Below the pieces are notes generated by a model. The model was not told the DNA's origin and made no database searches. It was given only the letters and a program-made list of their open reading frames with translations. DNA of 64,000 bases from NCBI RefSeq assembly GCF_001591965.1, contig NZ_BCVX01000007.1:62001-126000 (forward strand), written 5' to 3'. This stretch comes from Lysinibacillus odysseyi 34hs-1 = NBRC 100172. GTDB lineage: Bacteria; Bacillota; Bacilli; Bacillales_A; Planococcaceae. Shown in pieces: positions 34,396 to 43,016 of this stretch. The position numbers and the translations under genes are program-made. Within the stretch, counting starts at the first letter, position 1, and every line of letters starts with the position of its first letter.

Positions 34396-35547
34396 ATGCG
34401 TACACTCGTTGAAATTTTTCTCGTGTCATTTCGCCTTGGCTGCACATCATTTGGCGGGCCGACTGCACATTTAGGTTACTTCCAGCAAACGTATGTGAAA
34501 GAAAAGAAATGGCTAACAGATGAGGAATACGCTGATCTGATTGCACTGAGCCAATTTTTACCCGGCCCAACGTCGAGCCAGGTTGGTATCGGTGTTGGGT
34601 TGATCCGGGGAGGCGTGCTTGGAAGTATTGTCTCGTTTACCGGATTTACTATGCCCTCAGTTTTGCTGCTTATGCTGTTTGCCGCCTTCTATTTAAAGGG
34701 AGAGGTTAATATGGGCTGGATTCAGGGATTAAAGCTTGTCGCCGTAGCGGTAGTTGGCCAAGCAATTGTAGATATGGTGAATAAACTATTAATAGGCTGG
34801 CGACATACCCTTCTAGCTATTTTGGCATGTGCTGCGGGGCTTATATTAACGACACCTTGGACACAAGCAGCTGTGATTCTTATAGCGGGTATAGCGGGCT
34901 ATCTAACTCTAACAGGAACAACAAAGTGTGTGACTAACAAGCAGCTGCTATCTAAAAAAACAGGGGCTGTATTACTGTTTATCTTCTTTGCATTACTGTT
35001 TGTATTGCCGCTGGCGAATCATTTCTTTACGATAAAGGCTCTTGTCTTGTTTGAAAAGTTTTACATAGCAGGTGCCCTCGTTTTTGGGGGAGGTCATGTG
35101 GTCCTCCCGCTTCTAGAAACACATTTTGTCAGCAGTGGTATTATGTCAATGGAATCGTTTTTAACAGGTTACGGTGCAACACAGGCGGTACCTGGACCAC
35201 TGTTTACCTTTGCTGCATACATTGGCATGATACTTGGGGGAATAGGAGGCGCTTTATGGGCGACATTCGCCATCTTCCTTCCAGGTTTTCTGCTGATTCT
35301 CGGCGCACTCCCATTTTGGTTATATTTAAGCGGACATCAGAAGATGCGAGGTGCTATTGCTGGGATGAATGCAGCGGTTGTCGGGATTTTAACAGCCGCG
35401 TTCTTTACGCCGATTATTTCTGATTCTATCTCAGGAGCTATTGATGCGGTTTTTATTATTTTATTTTTCGTCTTATTAATCAAGTGGAAGATGAAAGCTT
35501 CTACAATTGTCCTGCTGGGAATTTTGGTCGGCATCATTTGGTATTAA
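34396..35547 (+). CDS. chrA: Chromate transporter ChrA (two CHR domains)
   Basis: A 383-residue membrane protein of the CHR superfamily, with the frame open upstream but AAAGGAGG directly before the ATG at 34396. The N-terminal CHR domain holds FRLGCTSFGGPTAHLGYFQQTYVKEKKWLTDEEYADLIALSQFLPGPTSSQVGIGVGLIRGG. The second half repeats the plan with YIAGALVFGGGHVVLPLLE...YGATQAVPGPLFTFAAYIG. The FGGP, PGPTSSQ and PGPLFTF motifs are those of two-domain ChrA, which exports chromate (CrO4) from the cytoplasm. It is preceded by a possible attenuator. Confidence 0.93.
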   Translation: MRTLVEIFLVSFRLGCTSFGGPTAHLGYFQQTYVKEKKWLTDEEYADLIALSQFLPGPTSSQVGIGVGLIRGGVLGSIVSFTGFTMPSVLLLMLFAAFYLKGEVNMGWIQGLKLVAVAVVGQAIVDMVNKLLIGWRHTLLAILACAAGLILTTPWTQAAVILIAGIAGYLTLTGTTKCVTNKQLLSKKTGAVLLFIFFALLFVLPLANHFFTIKALVLFEKFYIAGALVFGGGHVVLPLLETHFVSSGIMSMESFLTGYGATQAVPGPLFTFAAYIGMILGGIGGALWATFAIFLPGFLLILGALPFWLYLSGHQKMRGAIAGMNAAVVGILTAAFFTPIISDSISGAIDAVFIILFFVLLIKWKMKASTIVLLGILVGIIWY

Positions 35548-35652
35548 GCAGAAAGAGAAAAGACATTCCAGGCTGCTTTAATAGTGGCAAAGTAAAGACA
35601 CTATTTTGACCAATAGAGAGGGCAAATGGGAAAGGGGATATTAATAAGCAAT

Positions 35653-35685
35653 AAAAGCGGGGAAGATTCCTCGCTTTTTATTTTT
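35653..35685 (+). terminator. Intrinsic terminator
   Basis: 12-bp stem AAAAGCGGGGAA / TTCCTCGCTTTT with one mismatch, then TATTTTT. Confidence 0.85.
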
Positions 35686-35762
35686 GGCCGGACGGAAAAC
35701 TTTGGGAACTTACTTTATAATGAAAACGTAATGATAGGTAAAGCAGGAAAGGAGAGGAAATT

Positions 35763-38123
35763 ATGCGCAATAAAATCAGACTGCTTATCATTGGGCTTTT
35801 ATTTCTAGGATTTATTATTCCGCTCAATCATACAAATGCACAAGCTTCATTATATGTCGATGCAAAAATCGGTTTTGATAACAAAGTCAAGTATGACCAT
35901 GCTGTACCGCTTACCGTAACTATCACGAACAACGGCGAGAAATTCAGCGGCGATTTTGTCATAGATGCAATGGTTTCGTATGGAACAGGTTCTGCGCTCG
36001 TATATCCAATTACTTTGGAAGCCGGAGAAAAAAAGACATTAGAAATCGAATTAGCCGGCTACTCCGAGGATTTGAATTTAGAGCAGCCAAGAAAAGATTA
36101 TTTCCATTTGTTTGAGGGGGAAATGGAGAAAGGAAAAGAAATAGAGTATGAGGGCATGCATTATGTAACACCTGACTTTATTGATTACGAAGGGAAGATG
36201 GTGCTTGCGGTCACATCGGATGCTAACAGGCTGAAGGCGGTGAAGCAGCTCGGACAGTTTTCTGCTATGACGATCATCTCCCGTTTTGTATCGCCTGTAG
36301 AAGTTCCGGTCAATGCCTCTCTGCTTGAAATGGTCGATGCTGTATTTTTTGATGACGGAGCGTTTGAAAAGTTGACAGAGGAACAGCAGCAGGCAATCTA
36401 CGTTTGGACTCAGCAAGGTGGAATAGCCATTTTGGGGTCTGAAGTGAAAAATGCAGGTCCATATAATGCTCTCCTGCCGTTTTCATTTGGTGCTTCAACA
36501 GACCAAGTAACACCTGAAGAGATGAAAAATGTAGCAGCCGATGGTTCATTTACACAATCGTTTGAAATAAAAGCAGGAAAAGTAAACAAAGAAAGCACTA
36601 TTGTTTCGAAAACAGGGGGAAAAGTACTAGCAGCAAAGACATCGGTAGGTAAGGGGGGGCTTATTCAAACAGCCTTTCCATTAGGAGCACAACCATTAGC
36701 CGATATGACGGGCTACAGCGATTTACTATCTGGAATTACCAATTTTTCTACGTATTCTACAGAGGATGCGACACAACCGTCTAGTCTCGGCTATGGAACA
36801 GGCTGGACATACGAAAATGAACTATTTCCGTCATTTAAATTTTCAGCAGGCTGGGTAATGGCATTAATTGCGCTTTACATCGTGCTTGTCGGCCCTGTCC
36901 TCTATTCTTTGATAAAACGGGTAGATAAGCGTGAGCATATGTGGATTTATGTACCGGTAGTTTCCCTCGTATTCTCGCTTTCTTTCTTCTTGTTCGGAGC
37001 AAAGGATCGGTTAAAGGAGCCGCAAATACAGCAAATGGCCCTTTATGAAGTACAGGAAGACGGTTCCATTGCAGGTTCCTATACAACTGCTGTTCTTTCC
37101 AATAAAAGGGGGGATTTCACCTTTTCGATGGATGACAGTACAACGGCTGTCGCGAATACAAGAGGAGCAATCCTTTCGCCTGCACCTCTTTACACTCAAT
37201 CTTATATTAAGAGGACGGATGCTGGGCAAGTGCTCACACTAAAGGATATGGACTACTGGTCAGTGCAATCGTTCAGTGGCCGAACAAAACTGGATGATAT
37301 CGGAAAGGTAACCGTTGATCTTACCGTTTCGGCTGGCAAATTAGCAGGAACAATTACAAATCAATTACCTGTCGATTTACAGGATGTTAAGATATTAAAT
37401 GGCAATCAAGTCCACAAAATCGGTAACATGAAAAAAGGAGAGACCATTGACGTACTGCTGCCTATCCGGGGAAATAGTATGCTTGCTCCAGTGAATGATT
37501 ACTGGGAGTCCGAATCTTTTGAGGAGACAAAAAACCTTCAGGCGAGGAAGCTGCAACAGCTGACTTCCACTACGATTGACAATGCTTACGCAGGAAGGCA
37601 GCCGGTATTAGTAGGATGGTCAAAGCGATCTATTCTTCCAGTCACATACGAAGGAAATCACCATATATCTGCCATCTCGCTTTTTTCTGTACCGTTTACA
37701 CCAAAAACCGAGCTGACTGACAAAGTGACGCTTACACACTCGGACTTTTATGTAACGATTGAAGCAGAATCAAGTGCGGAAGCTTACGGCTATTTGGAGC
37801 AGAATAATATAGAAGAAGCCTATATTGGTGAAGGAGAGTATATTGCTTCCTATACACTTCCGAGCGCTATCGATATAAGCAGTCTGCAGCTTCATGAAAT
37901 GACGGGTTCCTATCAACAGGACAATATTAAGGCTGCTATCTACAATCAGGCAACAGGACAATATGAACTGCTGTCGACTGGAAAGATTAATGTGCAGAAC
38001 AATATATCTGATTATCTTGTTGATAGTAGAAAGATTGAATTCAAGATATCAAGAATAACGCAAGATGACGGAATGCCTGTCGCATTGCCTAAAATCTTGC
38101 TGAAGGGGGTTGCAGTAAAATGA
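35763..38123 (+). CDS. Large extracytoplasmic membrane protein of an ABC operon
   Basis: A 786-residue protein with a signal peptide (MRNKIRLLIIGLLFLGFIIPLNHTNAQA). A long outside domain (about 28-355) begins with a CARDB-like beta-sandwich (VKYDHAVPLTVTITNNGEKFSGDFVIDAMV). There follow two TM helices (about 357-378 and 391-410) separated by KRVDKREHMW, and a second outside domain to the end. Its stop codon overlaps the ABC ATPase start (ATGA), so it belongs to that transporter. Similar proteins accompany ABC-2 exporters of the gliding-motility type and may form a periplasmic-side partner. The substrate is unknown. Confidence 0.85.
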   Translation: MRNKIRLLIIGLLFLGFIIPLNHTNAQASLYVDAKIGFDNKVKYDHAVPLTVTITNNGEKFSGDFVIDAMVSYGTGSALVYPITLEAGEKKTLEIELAGYSEDLNLEQPRKDYFHLFEGEMEKGKEIEYEGMHYVTPDFIDYEGKMVLAVTSDANRLKAVKQLGQFSAMTIISRFVSPVEVPVNASLLEMVDAVFFDDGAFEKLTEEQQQAIYVWTQQGGIAILGSEVKNAGPYNALLPFSFGASTDQVTPEEMKNVAADGSFTQSFEIKAGKVNKESTIVSKTGGKVLAAKTSVGKGGLIQTAFPLGAQPLADMTGYSDLLSGITNFSTYSTEDATQPSSLGYGTGWTYENELFPSFKFSAGWVMALIALYIVLVGPVLYSLIKRVDKREHMWIYVPVVSLVFSLSFFLFGAKDRLKEPQIQQMALYEVQEDGSIAGSYTTAVLSNKRGDFTFSMDDSTTAVANTRGAILSPAPLYTQSYIKRTDAGQVLTLKDMDYWSVQSFSGRTKLDDIGKVTVDLTVSAGKLAGTITNQLPVDLQDVKILNGNQVHKIGNMKKGETIDVLLPIRGNSMLAPVNDYWESESFEETKNLQARKLQQLTSTTIDNAYAGRQPVLVGWSKRSILPVTYEGNHHISAISLFSVPFTPKTELTDKVTLTHSDFYVTIEAESSAEAYGYLEQNNIEEAYIGEGEYIASYTLPSAIDISSLQLHEMTGSYQQDNIKAAIYNQATGQYELLSTGKINVQNNISDYLVDSRKIEFKISRITQDDGMPVALPKILLKGVAVK

Positions 38124-39049
38124 TTGATATACAAGGGCTGACGAAGAAATATGAGGATTTTACTGCGCTCGATCAATTAACTCTTCATATTGAACAGGGA
38201 ACGGTTTTTGGATTTGTCGGCTCGAATGGAGCGGGGAAATCAACGACTTTTTCTATCCTTGCTACTCTTTTAGCACCGACAAGCGGCACTGCCTACATTA
38301 ACGGAGCAAATATCATTGAACAGCCGAATGACGTACGTAGGCAGCTCGGTTATATGCCTGACTTTTTCGGAGTGTATGATCAGCTAAAAACTGATGAATA
38401 CCTTGATTTTTACGGAGCAAGCTACGGACTATCCTCACAACAACGGGCTGAACTGATTCCTACGCTTCTTGAGCTAGTGAAGTTGACTGATAAGCGCTAT
38501 GAATATGTAGATCTTTTGTCGCGCGGAATGAAGCAGCGCCTTTGCCTGGCAAGAGCACTCATTCATGATCCGGCTGTACTGATTCTGGATGAACCGGCAT
38601 CGGGGCTGGATCCGAGATCGAGGAGTGAGATGCGAGATATTGTAAAGACATTGAAAATGCAGGGCAAAACGATTCTTATTTCCTCACATATACTGCCTGA
38701 ACTGGCGGAAATGTGCGACGAAATCGGTGTATTGGAAAAAGGCCGCCTTATTGCACGAGGCAGTGTAGATTCTATTCAAGGTCATATGCAGGGCGACCGT
38801 CAGCTCACAGTAAAAGTACTAAATAGTAGTCAACAGGCGGCCTCCCACTTCCGAAATGACCCACTTGTATCAAATGTACAAATAGTAGATGACAATACGG
38901 TCATTTGCTTCTATCGTGGCTCGAAGGAACAGCAAGTCAACCTTTTAAAACAAGCATTGCAGCAGGATATTTTGATTTACCAGCTGCAGGAAGAAAGACA
39001 AGATCTCGAGGATATCTTTTTAACAATTACGAAAGGGGCGGAAAAATAA
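38120..39049 (+). CDS. ABC transporter ATP-binding protein
   Basis: A 309-residue ATPase of the ABC-2 exporter type: Walker A GSNGAGKST near residue 37, Q-loop in QLGYMPDFFGVYDQL, signature LLSRGMKQRLCLARAL (LSRGM variant of LSGGQ), Walker B VLILDEPASGLDP, and H-loop SSHILPELAEM. The C-terminal 90 residues form the additional domain typical of this group. Its start overlaps the upstream stop by ATGA and its stop overlaps the permease start by TAATG, so all three proteins are made together. Confidence 0.95.
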   Translation: MIDIQGLTKKYEDFTALDQLTLHIEQGTVFGFVGSNGAGKSTTFSILATLLAPTSGTAYINGANIIEQPNDVRRQLGYMPDFFGVYDQLKTDEYLDFYGASYGLSSQQRAELIPTLLELVKLTDKRYEYVDLLSRGMKQRLCLARALIHDPAVLILDEPASGLDPRSRSEMRDIVKTLKMQGKTILISSHILPELAEMCDEIGVLEKGRLIARGSVDSIQGHMQGDRQLTVKVLNSSQQAASHFRNDPLVSNVQIVDDNTVICFYRGSKEQQVNLLKQALQQDILIYQLQEERQDLEDIFLTITKGAEK

Positions 39050-39885
39050 TGGGAAAGCTGACTAACCCTGTATTATTGAAGGAATTGAAGCTTCGTTTCC
39101 GCTTCTTTAAAAGTGTTTCGGGCATGCTTGCTTATTTGATTGCAATGAGCATTTTTGTGATCGGATTCTTTTACATTACCACACAGCTGACAGGTACTGG
39201 CTATTTCCGGCCAAGCGAAAGCTTCTACCTGTTTTCCATGCTGTCACTCATCCAAATGGGGATGATTTTATTTATCGCACCTGGTTTAACGGCTGGTGCC
39301 ATCTCTGCTGAACGTGAAAAACAGACGTTGAACATGCTGCTCACAACAACGCAAAGCTCCTGGCAGATCATCATTGGAAAATTACTTTCTTCTTTGGCTT
39401 TCCTTGGACTTCTGCTATTTGCCAGCCTACCGTTCTACAGTCTTGTTTTTCTGTTTGGCGGCATTTCACCGGTGCAGCTACTTACAGTATTCTTCTTCTA
39501 TTTTGTCACAATGGTGGCAATTGGTAGCATCGGCATCTTCTTTTCGACAATGACAAAGCGTACAATTACATCAATGATCGCTACCTACAGTTCAAGTGTA
39601 TTTGTAGCCGGTTTCACGCTATTTTTCTTCTTTATCAGCATTATGGTAAATCAAACAATGATAGAAGCAGGGGAAATAGCTCCATTTACGTATTTTTGGC
39701 TGAGCATTAACCCTGGAGCACTTGTCCTTTCTTTGCTGTCAGGGAATTTAATGACAGAATTTTATACGCTTGCAGGAATTGATATACCGATTTGGGTGAC
39801 GTATCTGCTATTTTATACAGTGCTTTCCATTGTGCTGCTGACAATCTCCTCTTCTAGGCTGCGTGCCAATATGAAGCGCGGCTGA
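39049..39885 (+). CDS. ABC-2 type transporter permease
   Basis: A 278-residue membrane protein with six TM helices. The ATG overlaps the ATPase stop (TAATG), with GAAAGGGGCGG upstream. N-terminal NPVLLKELKLRFRFFKS and ITAGAISAEREKQTLNMLLTTTQSSWQIIIGKL, the loop before TM3, are typical of ABC-2 permeases. Together with the ATPase and the 786-residue protein it should form a heteromeric exporter. A short hairpin (TGCCGG/CCGGCA, near 39890-39915) lies after it. Confidence 0.92.
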   Translation: MGKLTNPVLLKELKLRFRFFKSVSGMLAYLIAMSIFVIGFFYITTQLTGTGYFRPSESFYLFSMLSLIQMGMILFIAPGLTAGAISAEREKQTLNMLLTTTQSSWQIIIGKLLSSLAFLGLLLFASLPFYSLVFLFGGISPVQLLTVFFFYFVTMVAIGSIGIFFSTMTKRTITSMIATYSSSVFVAGFTLFFFFISIMVNQTMIEAGEIAPFTYFWLSINPGALVLSLLSGNLMTEFYTLAGIDIPIWVTYLLFYTVLSIVLLTISSSRLRANMKRG

Positions 39886-39941
39886 CCCGGAAATTGCCGG
39901 TTCTCCCGGCATTTCTTTTATACTAATAGGCAGGTGAAGCT

Positions 39942-40490
39942 ATGCATATTTTTTATTTACTATTCTGTTATCTTCTTGGGACGTGTATGACCGCCTATTT
40001 TGTAGGCAGGTGGAACGGCATCAACCTACAAAAGGAAAATACAGGGAATTTAGGTGCCCGCAATGCGGGACGTACCCTTGGAAAAACAGCCTTCTTCTTG
40101 ACGGTTCTAGGAGACGGCGGAAAGGGAATTGCTGTTGTTTTGCTGGGACGTTTCCTAGGATTCAGTGATTTTTGGATCACTTTAGGTATTTTATTTGTCG
40201 TTGCAGGTCATCTCTATCCATTTTGGCTTCGGTTTAAAGGAGGAAAAGGAATTGCTACAGGAATTGGCGCTTTACTTGCCTTTTCACCGCTCCTGCTGCT
40301 TGCCTTCCTGGGTGGGCTGAGTCTCTCATTGCCCTTTACGAAAAGCTTGACCATCAGTATGATTATCGGCTTCTTTACCTATAGTGTAACAATTCTTCTA
40401 ACAGGCAGATATGAGCTTGCGGTACTTATTGTTATGCTTACTTTACTGACTATCGAACATAGACAAAACATAATAGAAAGAGTGACGTAA
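39942..40490 (+). CDS. PlsY-like acyltransferase (second copy)
   Basis: A 182-residue, five-TM protein of the PlsY/YneS family: NTGNLGARNAGRTLGK corresponds to the phosphate-binding GSGNLGATN loop, and FWLRFKGGKGIATGIGALLAF to the second conserved motif. PlsY transfers acyl groups from acyl-phosphate to glycerol 3-phosphate. The normal housekeeping plsY is at 55369, and here the first motif has Thr-Gly-Asn with Arg instead of Thr at ARN, so the acceptor may differ. Its stop is 1 nt before the next ATG, in an operon with a GNAT/aminotransferase fusion and a patatin. A specialised lipid role is likely. Confidence 0.88.
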   Translation: MHIFYLLFCYLLGTCMTAYFVGRWNGINLQKENTGNLGARNAGRTLGKTAFFLTVLGDGGKGIAVVLLGRFLGFSDFWITLGILFVVAGHLYPFWLRFKGGKGIATGIGALLAFSPLLLLAFLGGLSLSLPFTKSLTISMIIGFFTYSVTILLTGRYELAVLIVMLTLLTIEHRQNIIERVT

Positions 40491-40491
40491 T

Positions 40492-42012
40492 ATGTATTGG
40501 TGTAAAATTGCCACAACCGAAAAGGAATTTGATGAGATTGCCGCGCTTAATTATGAAACATTTGTAGAGGAAATTCCACAGCACCATCGAAATAAAGAGC
40601 GCCGGTTAGTCGATCGGTTCCATCATGAAAATACATATATGCTAGTATATAAGGAGTCTGAAATCGCCGGAATGATTGCGTTTAGGGCAGTAAGGCCGTT
40701 TTCTCTCGACGAAAAAATCGGACCGATGGAGGAGCACCTTCCTAAGGAGCTATGCGGTAATCTTTGTGAACTTCGGCTCCTCGCAATAAAAAAAGAACAC
40801 CGGAACGGCCGGGCTATGCTCCGGTTGTTTAAAGCTTTATACGCCTACTTTTATGAACAGGACTTTTCAGCATGCGTGATTTCAGGGACAATACGTGAAG
40901 TAAAAATGTATATACAAATCGGCTTTGAACAATTCGCTCCTGTAGTAGGGGCGAAGGATGCTGAGTATCTCCCGATGGTACTGACAAGAAAAGCGATTGA
41001 TCAATTCCGCGTACGGATGATGAAGGATGTGAAGATGTTTTATCCTGGACCTGTTAAACAGACAGCTCCCCTTCACTATACAAATATATCCCATCGCAGC
41101 GTGGACGGGGTAAAATTATATAACGACATGAAGGAAACGCTAAAATTGATGTCCGGTACCAAGTATGCTGCTGTAGTAGTCGGATCAGGCACGTTGGCAA
41201 ATGAAATGATGCTAGGGCTAATAAAAAATGCATGCGGGAAAAAGCGGGGACTCATGCTGAGCAATGGGGAATTTGGTGAGCGCTTGATTGCCCAGGCCAA
41301 GCAGTGGGAACTGTCGTTTGTTACAAAAAGCTATCGGTGGAACGAGTCGTTTAACGTAAAAGAAATTGAAAAATTAATCAAGGAACAAAACGTTGACTGG
41401 CTATCGTTTGTCCATGGAGAGACATCGACCGGAACACTAAATCCGCTTAAGGAGTTACAGGAACTCTGTGATGCCTATAACGTCAAATTATGCGTTGACT
41501 GTATCAGCTCTTTCGGTGCGCTTCCTTTTTCGCTGGAAAATGTTTTCTGTGCTACGGCAGTGAGCGGGAAAGCAATCGGTGCACTCGGCGGGCTTGCCTT
41601 TCTTCTATACAATGAGGCTCCGCAAACTGCAGTGGATATCCCTTCTTATATAAATCTCGCACATTATCATGAAACAATGCCATTTACTGTACCGGTTTAT
41701 TTACTGGAGAATACGAAACAGGCACTTACACAGTATCCGGAGCGTTATCATCTGCTGGAAAAACGGCTGAAAACAGTGCTGGCTTCACCGTTTTATACAC
41801 ATTTCGGGTTACAAACAGAACATTATCCGATTATCGTTACATTTGTAGGTCTAGAGGAATTTGCTTTATGCGCAAAGCTGAATGATTTTGATCTACATGG
41901 TGCAAGCAGTTATTTAAAACAGAACGGCTTTGTCCAAATCAGTACGATACAGCCGGATTTTGAGCGGGATTTTGCTGCGCTTGAACAGCTTTACTACTCT
42001 TTTATGCAATAA
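40492..42012 (+). CDS. GNAT acyltransferase - class V aminotransferase fusion
   Basis: A 506-residue two-domain protein. Residues about 1-165 are a GNAT domain resembling the long-chain N-acyltransferase (FeeM/Acetyltransf_5-like) group: ELRLLAIKKEHRNGRAMLRLFKALYAYFY and TIREVKMYIQIGFEQF. Residues about 180-505 are a class V PLP-dependent aminotransferase of the AGT/2-aminoethylphosphonate transaminase branch: MFYPGPV, ISHRS (201), HGETSTGTLNP, Asp336 in CVDCISSFGALPF and Lys360 in AVSGKAIGALGG, expected to hold PLP. The fusion suggests that an amine made or recycled by transamination is N-acylated. It lies between PlsY-like and patatin genes with 1- and 21-nt gaps. Confidence 0.85.
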   Translation: MYWCKIATTEKEFDEIAALNYETFVEEIPQHHRNKERRLVDRFHHENTYMLVYKESEIAGMIAFRAVRPFSLDEKIGPMEEHLPKELCGNLCELRLLAIKKEHRNGRAMLRLFKALYAYFYEQDFSACVISGTIREVKMYIQIGFEQFAPVVGAKDAEYLPMVLTRKAIDQFRVRMMKDVKMFYPGPVKQTAPLHYTNISHRSVDGVKLYNDMKETLKLMSGTKYAAVVVGSGTLANEMMLGLIKNACGKKRGLMLSNGEFGERLIAQAKQWELSFVTKSYRWNESFNVKEIEKLIKEQNVDWLSFVHGETSTGTLNPLKELQELCDAYNVKLCVDCISSFGALPFSLENVFCATAVSGKAIGALGGLAFLLYNEAPQTAVDIPSYINLAHYHETMPFTVPVYLLENTKQALTQYPERYHLLEKRLKTVLASPFYTHFGLQTEHYPIIVTFVGLEEFALCAKLNDFDLHGASSYLKQNGFVQISTIQPDFERDFAALEQLYYSFMQ

Positions 42013-42033
42013 ACAAAGCAGGAGGATCAGAAT

Positions 42034-42888
42034 ATGTCTGCCATACAAAATACAAGCCTCATCCTGGAGGGCGGGACATTCCGGACACTATTTACAGCAG
42101 GGGTACTCGATACTTTTATTGATGAGAATATCGAGCTTCCATATATTGTTGCCATATCTGCGGGAGCAATCAATGCCTGCTCCTATGTCGCAGGGCAAAA
42201 GGAAAGGACACTGCGTATTTTATCTACATACCGACATGATAAGCGCTATATGGGAATGCGAAATTTTATAAAGGAACGCAGCTATTTCGGCTTGGATTTT
42301 GCCTATAATGTACTGCCGAATGAGCTGGATCATTTTGACTGGGAAAAGTACCGTAGCTTTAATGGACAGCTGGAATTCGGCGTGACGAATGCACTGACTG
42401 GGGAAGTCGAATATATGAATGCTTTAGCGATGGATACACGATGCAATATATTACAGGCTACATGCGCAATACCAGTGCTCTTTCCTGAAATAAAGGTCGA
42501 CGGAGTTCCTTATTATGACGGGGGATTGTCGGATCCTATTCCGATCAAACAGGCTGAAAACCGAGGCTATGACAAGCATATTTTTGTTCTTACTCGTCCG
42601 GAAGGCTACCGCAAGGAGATGGATGGCAAAAGTAAATGGGTGATGAAGCTCTTGGCCCGTAAATACCCGAAAATCGCACTAGCTATGGCAAATCGAATAG
42701 AGTATTATAATGAAACACTAGCTTATGTGGAAGCACTCGAAAAAGAGGGAAGAGCATTTGTTTTTAGACCAGAGTACGCTTTAAACAGCTTTGAAAAACA
42801 TGTGCCTACTATGAATCAAAATTATCAGATGGGCTATGCACAAGGTCAGAGCCGAATGAATGAATTAAGAGCATTTCTAACGAAGTAA
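42034..42888 (+). CDS. Patatin-like phospholipase (YjjU type)
   Basis: A 284-residue patatin-domain hydrolase. The first motif is LEGGTFRTLFTAGVLD (EGGxxR, not GGGxRG as in most patatins), the nucleophile elbow is AISAGA (Ser42), and the Asp is in YYDGGLSDPIPI near residue 161. This is the YjjU subfamily with a C-terminal DUF6363-like tail. AGGAGG precedes the ATG by 7 nt. It is the last gene of the PlsY2-fusion-patatin operon and is followed by a bidirectional terminator. It may turn over or trim the lipid made by the two upstream enzymes (inference). Confidence 0.9.
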   Translation: MSAIQNTSLILEGGTFRTLFTAGVLDTFIDENIELPYIVAISAGAINACSYVAGQKERTLRILSTYRHDKRYMGMRNFIKERSYFGLDFAYNVLPNELDHFDWEKYRSFNGQLEFGVTNALTGEVEYMNALAMDTRCNILQATCAIPVLFPEIKVDGVPYYDGGLSDPIPIKQAENRGYDKHIFVLTRPEGYRKEMDGKSKWVMKLLARKYPKIALAMANRIEYYNETLAYVEALEKEGRAFVFRPEYALNSFEKHVPTMNQNYQMGYAQGQSRMNELRAFLTK

Positions 42889-42959
42889 TGTCCTGGTTTG
42901 AAGCTCCGAAAGATCAAGTGGATAGCGTACATGTTGTGCATACTCTCTAATAGATATCT

Positions 42960-42996
42960 AAAAACACGAAGGGCGTGAATTGCCTTTCGTGTTTTT
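42960..42996. terminator. Bidirectional terminator
   Basis: 15-bp stem AAAAACACGAAGGGC / GCCTTTCGTGTTTTT with one mismatch, between convergent genes. Confidence 0.9.
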
Positions 42997-43016
42997 CTTA
43001 TCTTTCAGAGCCAGGG

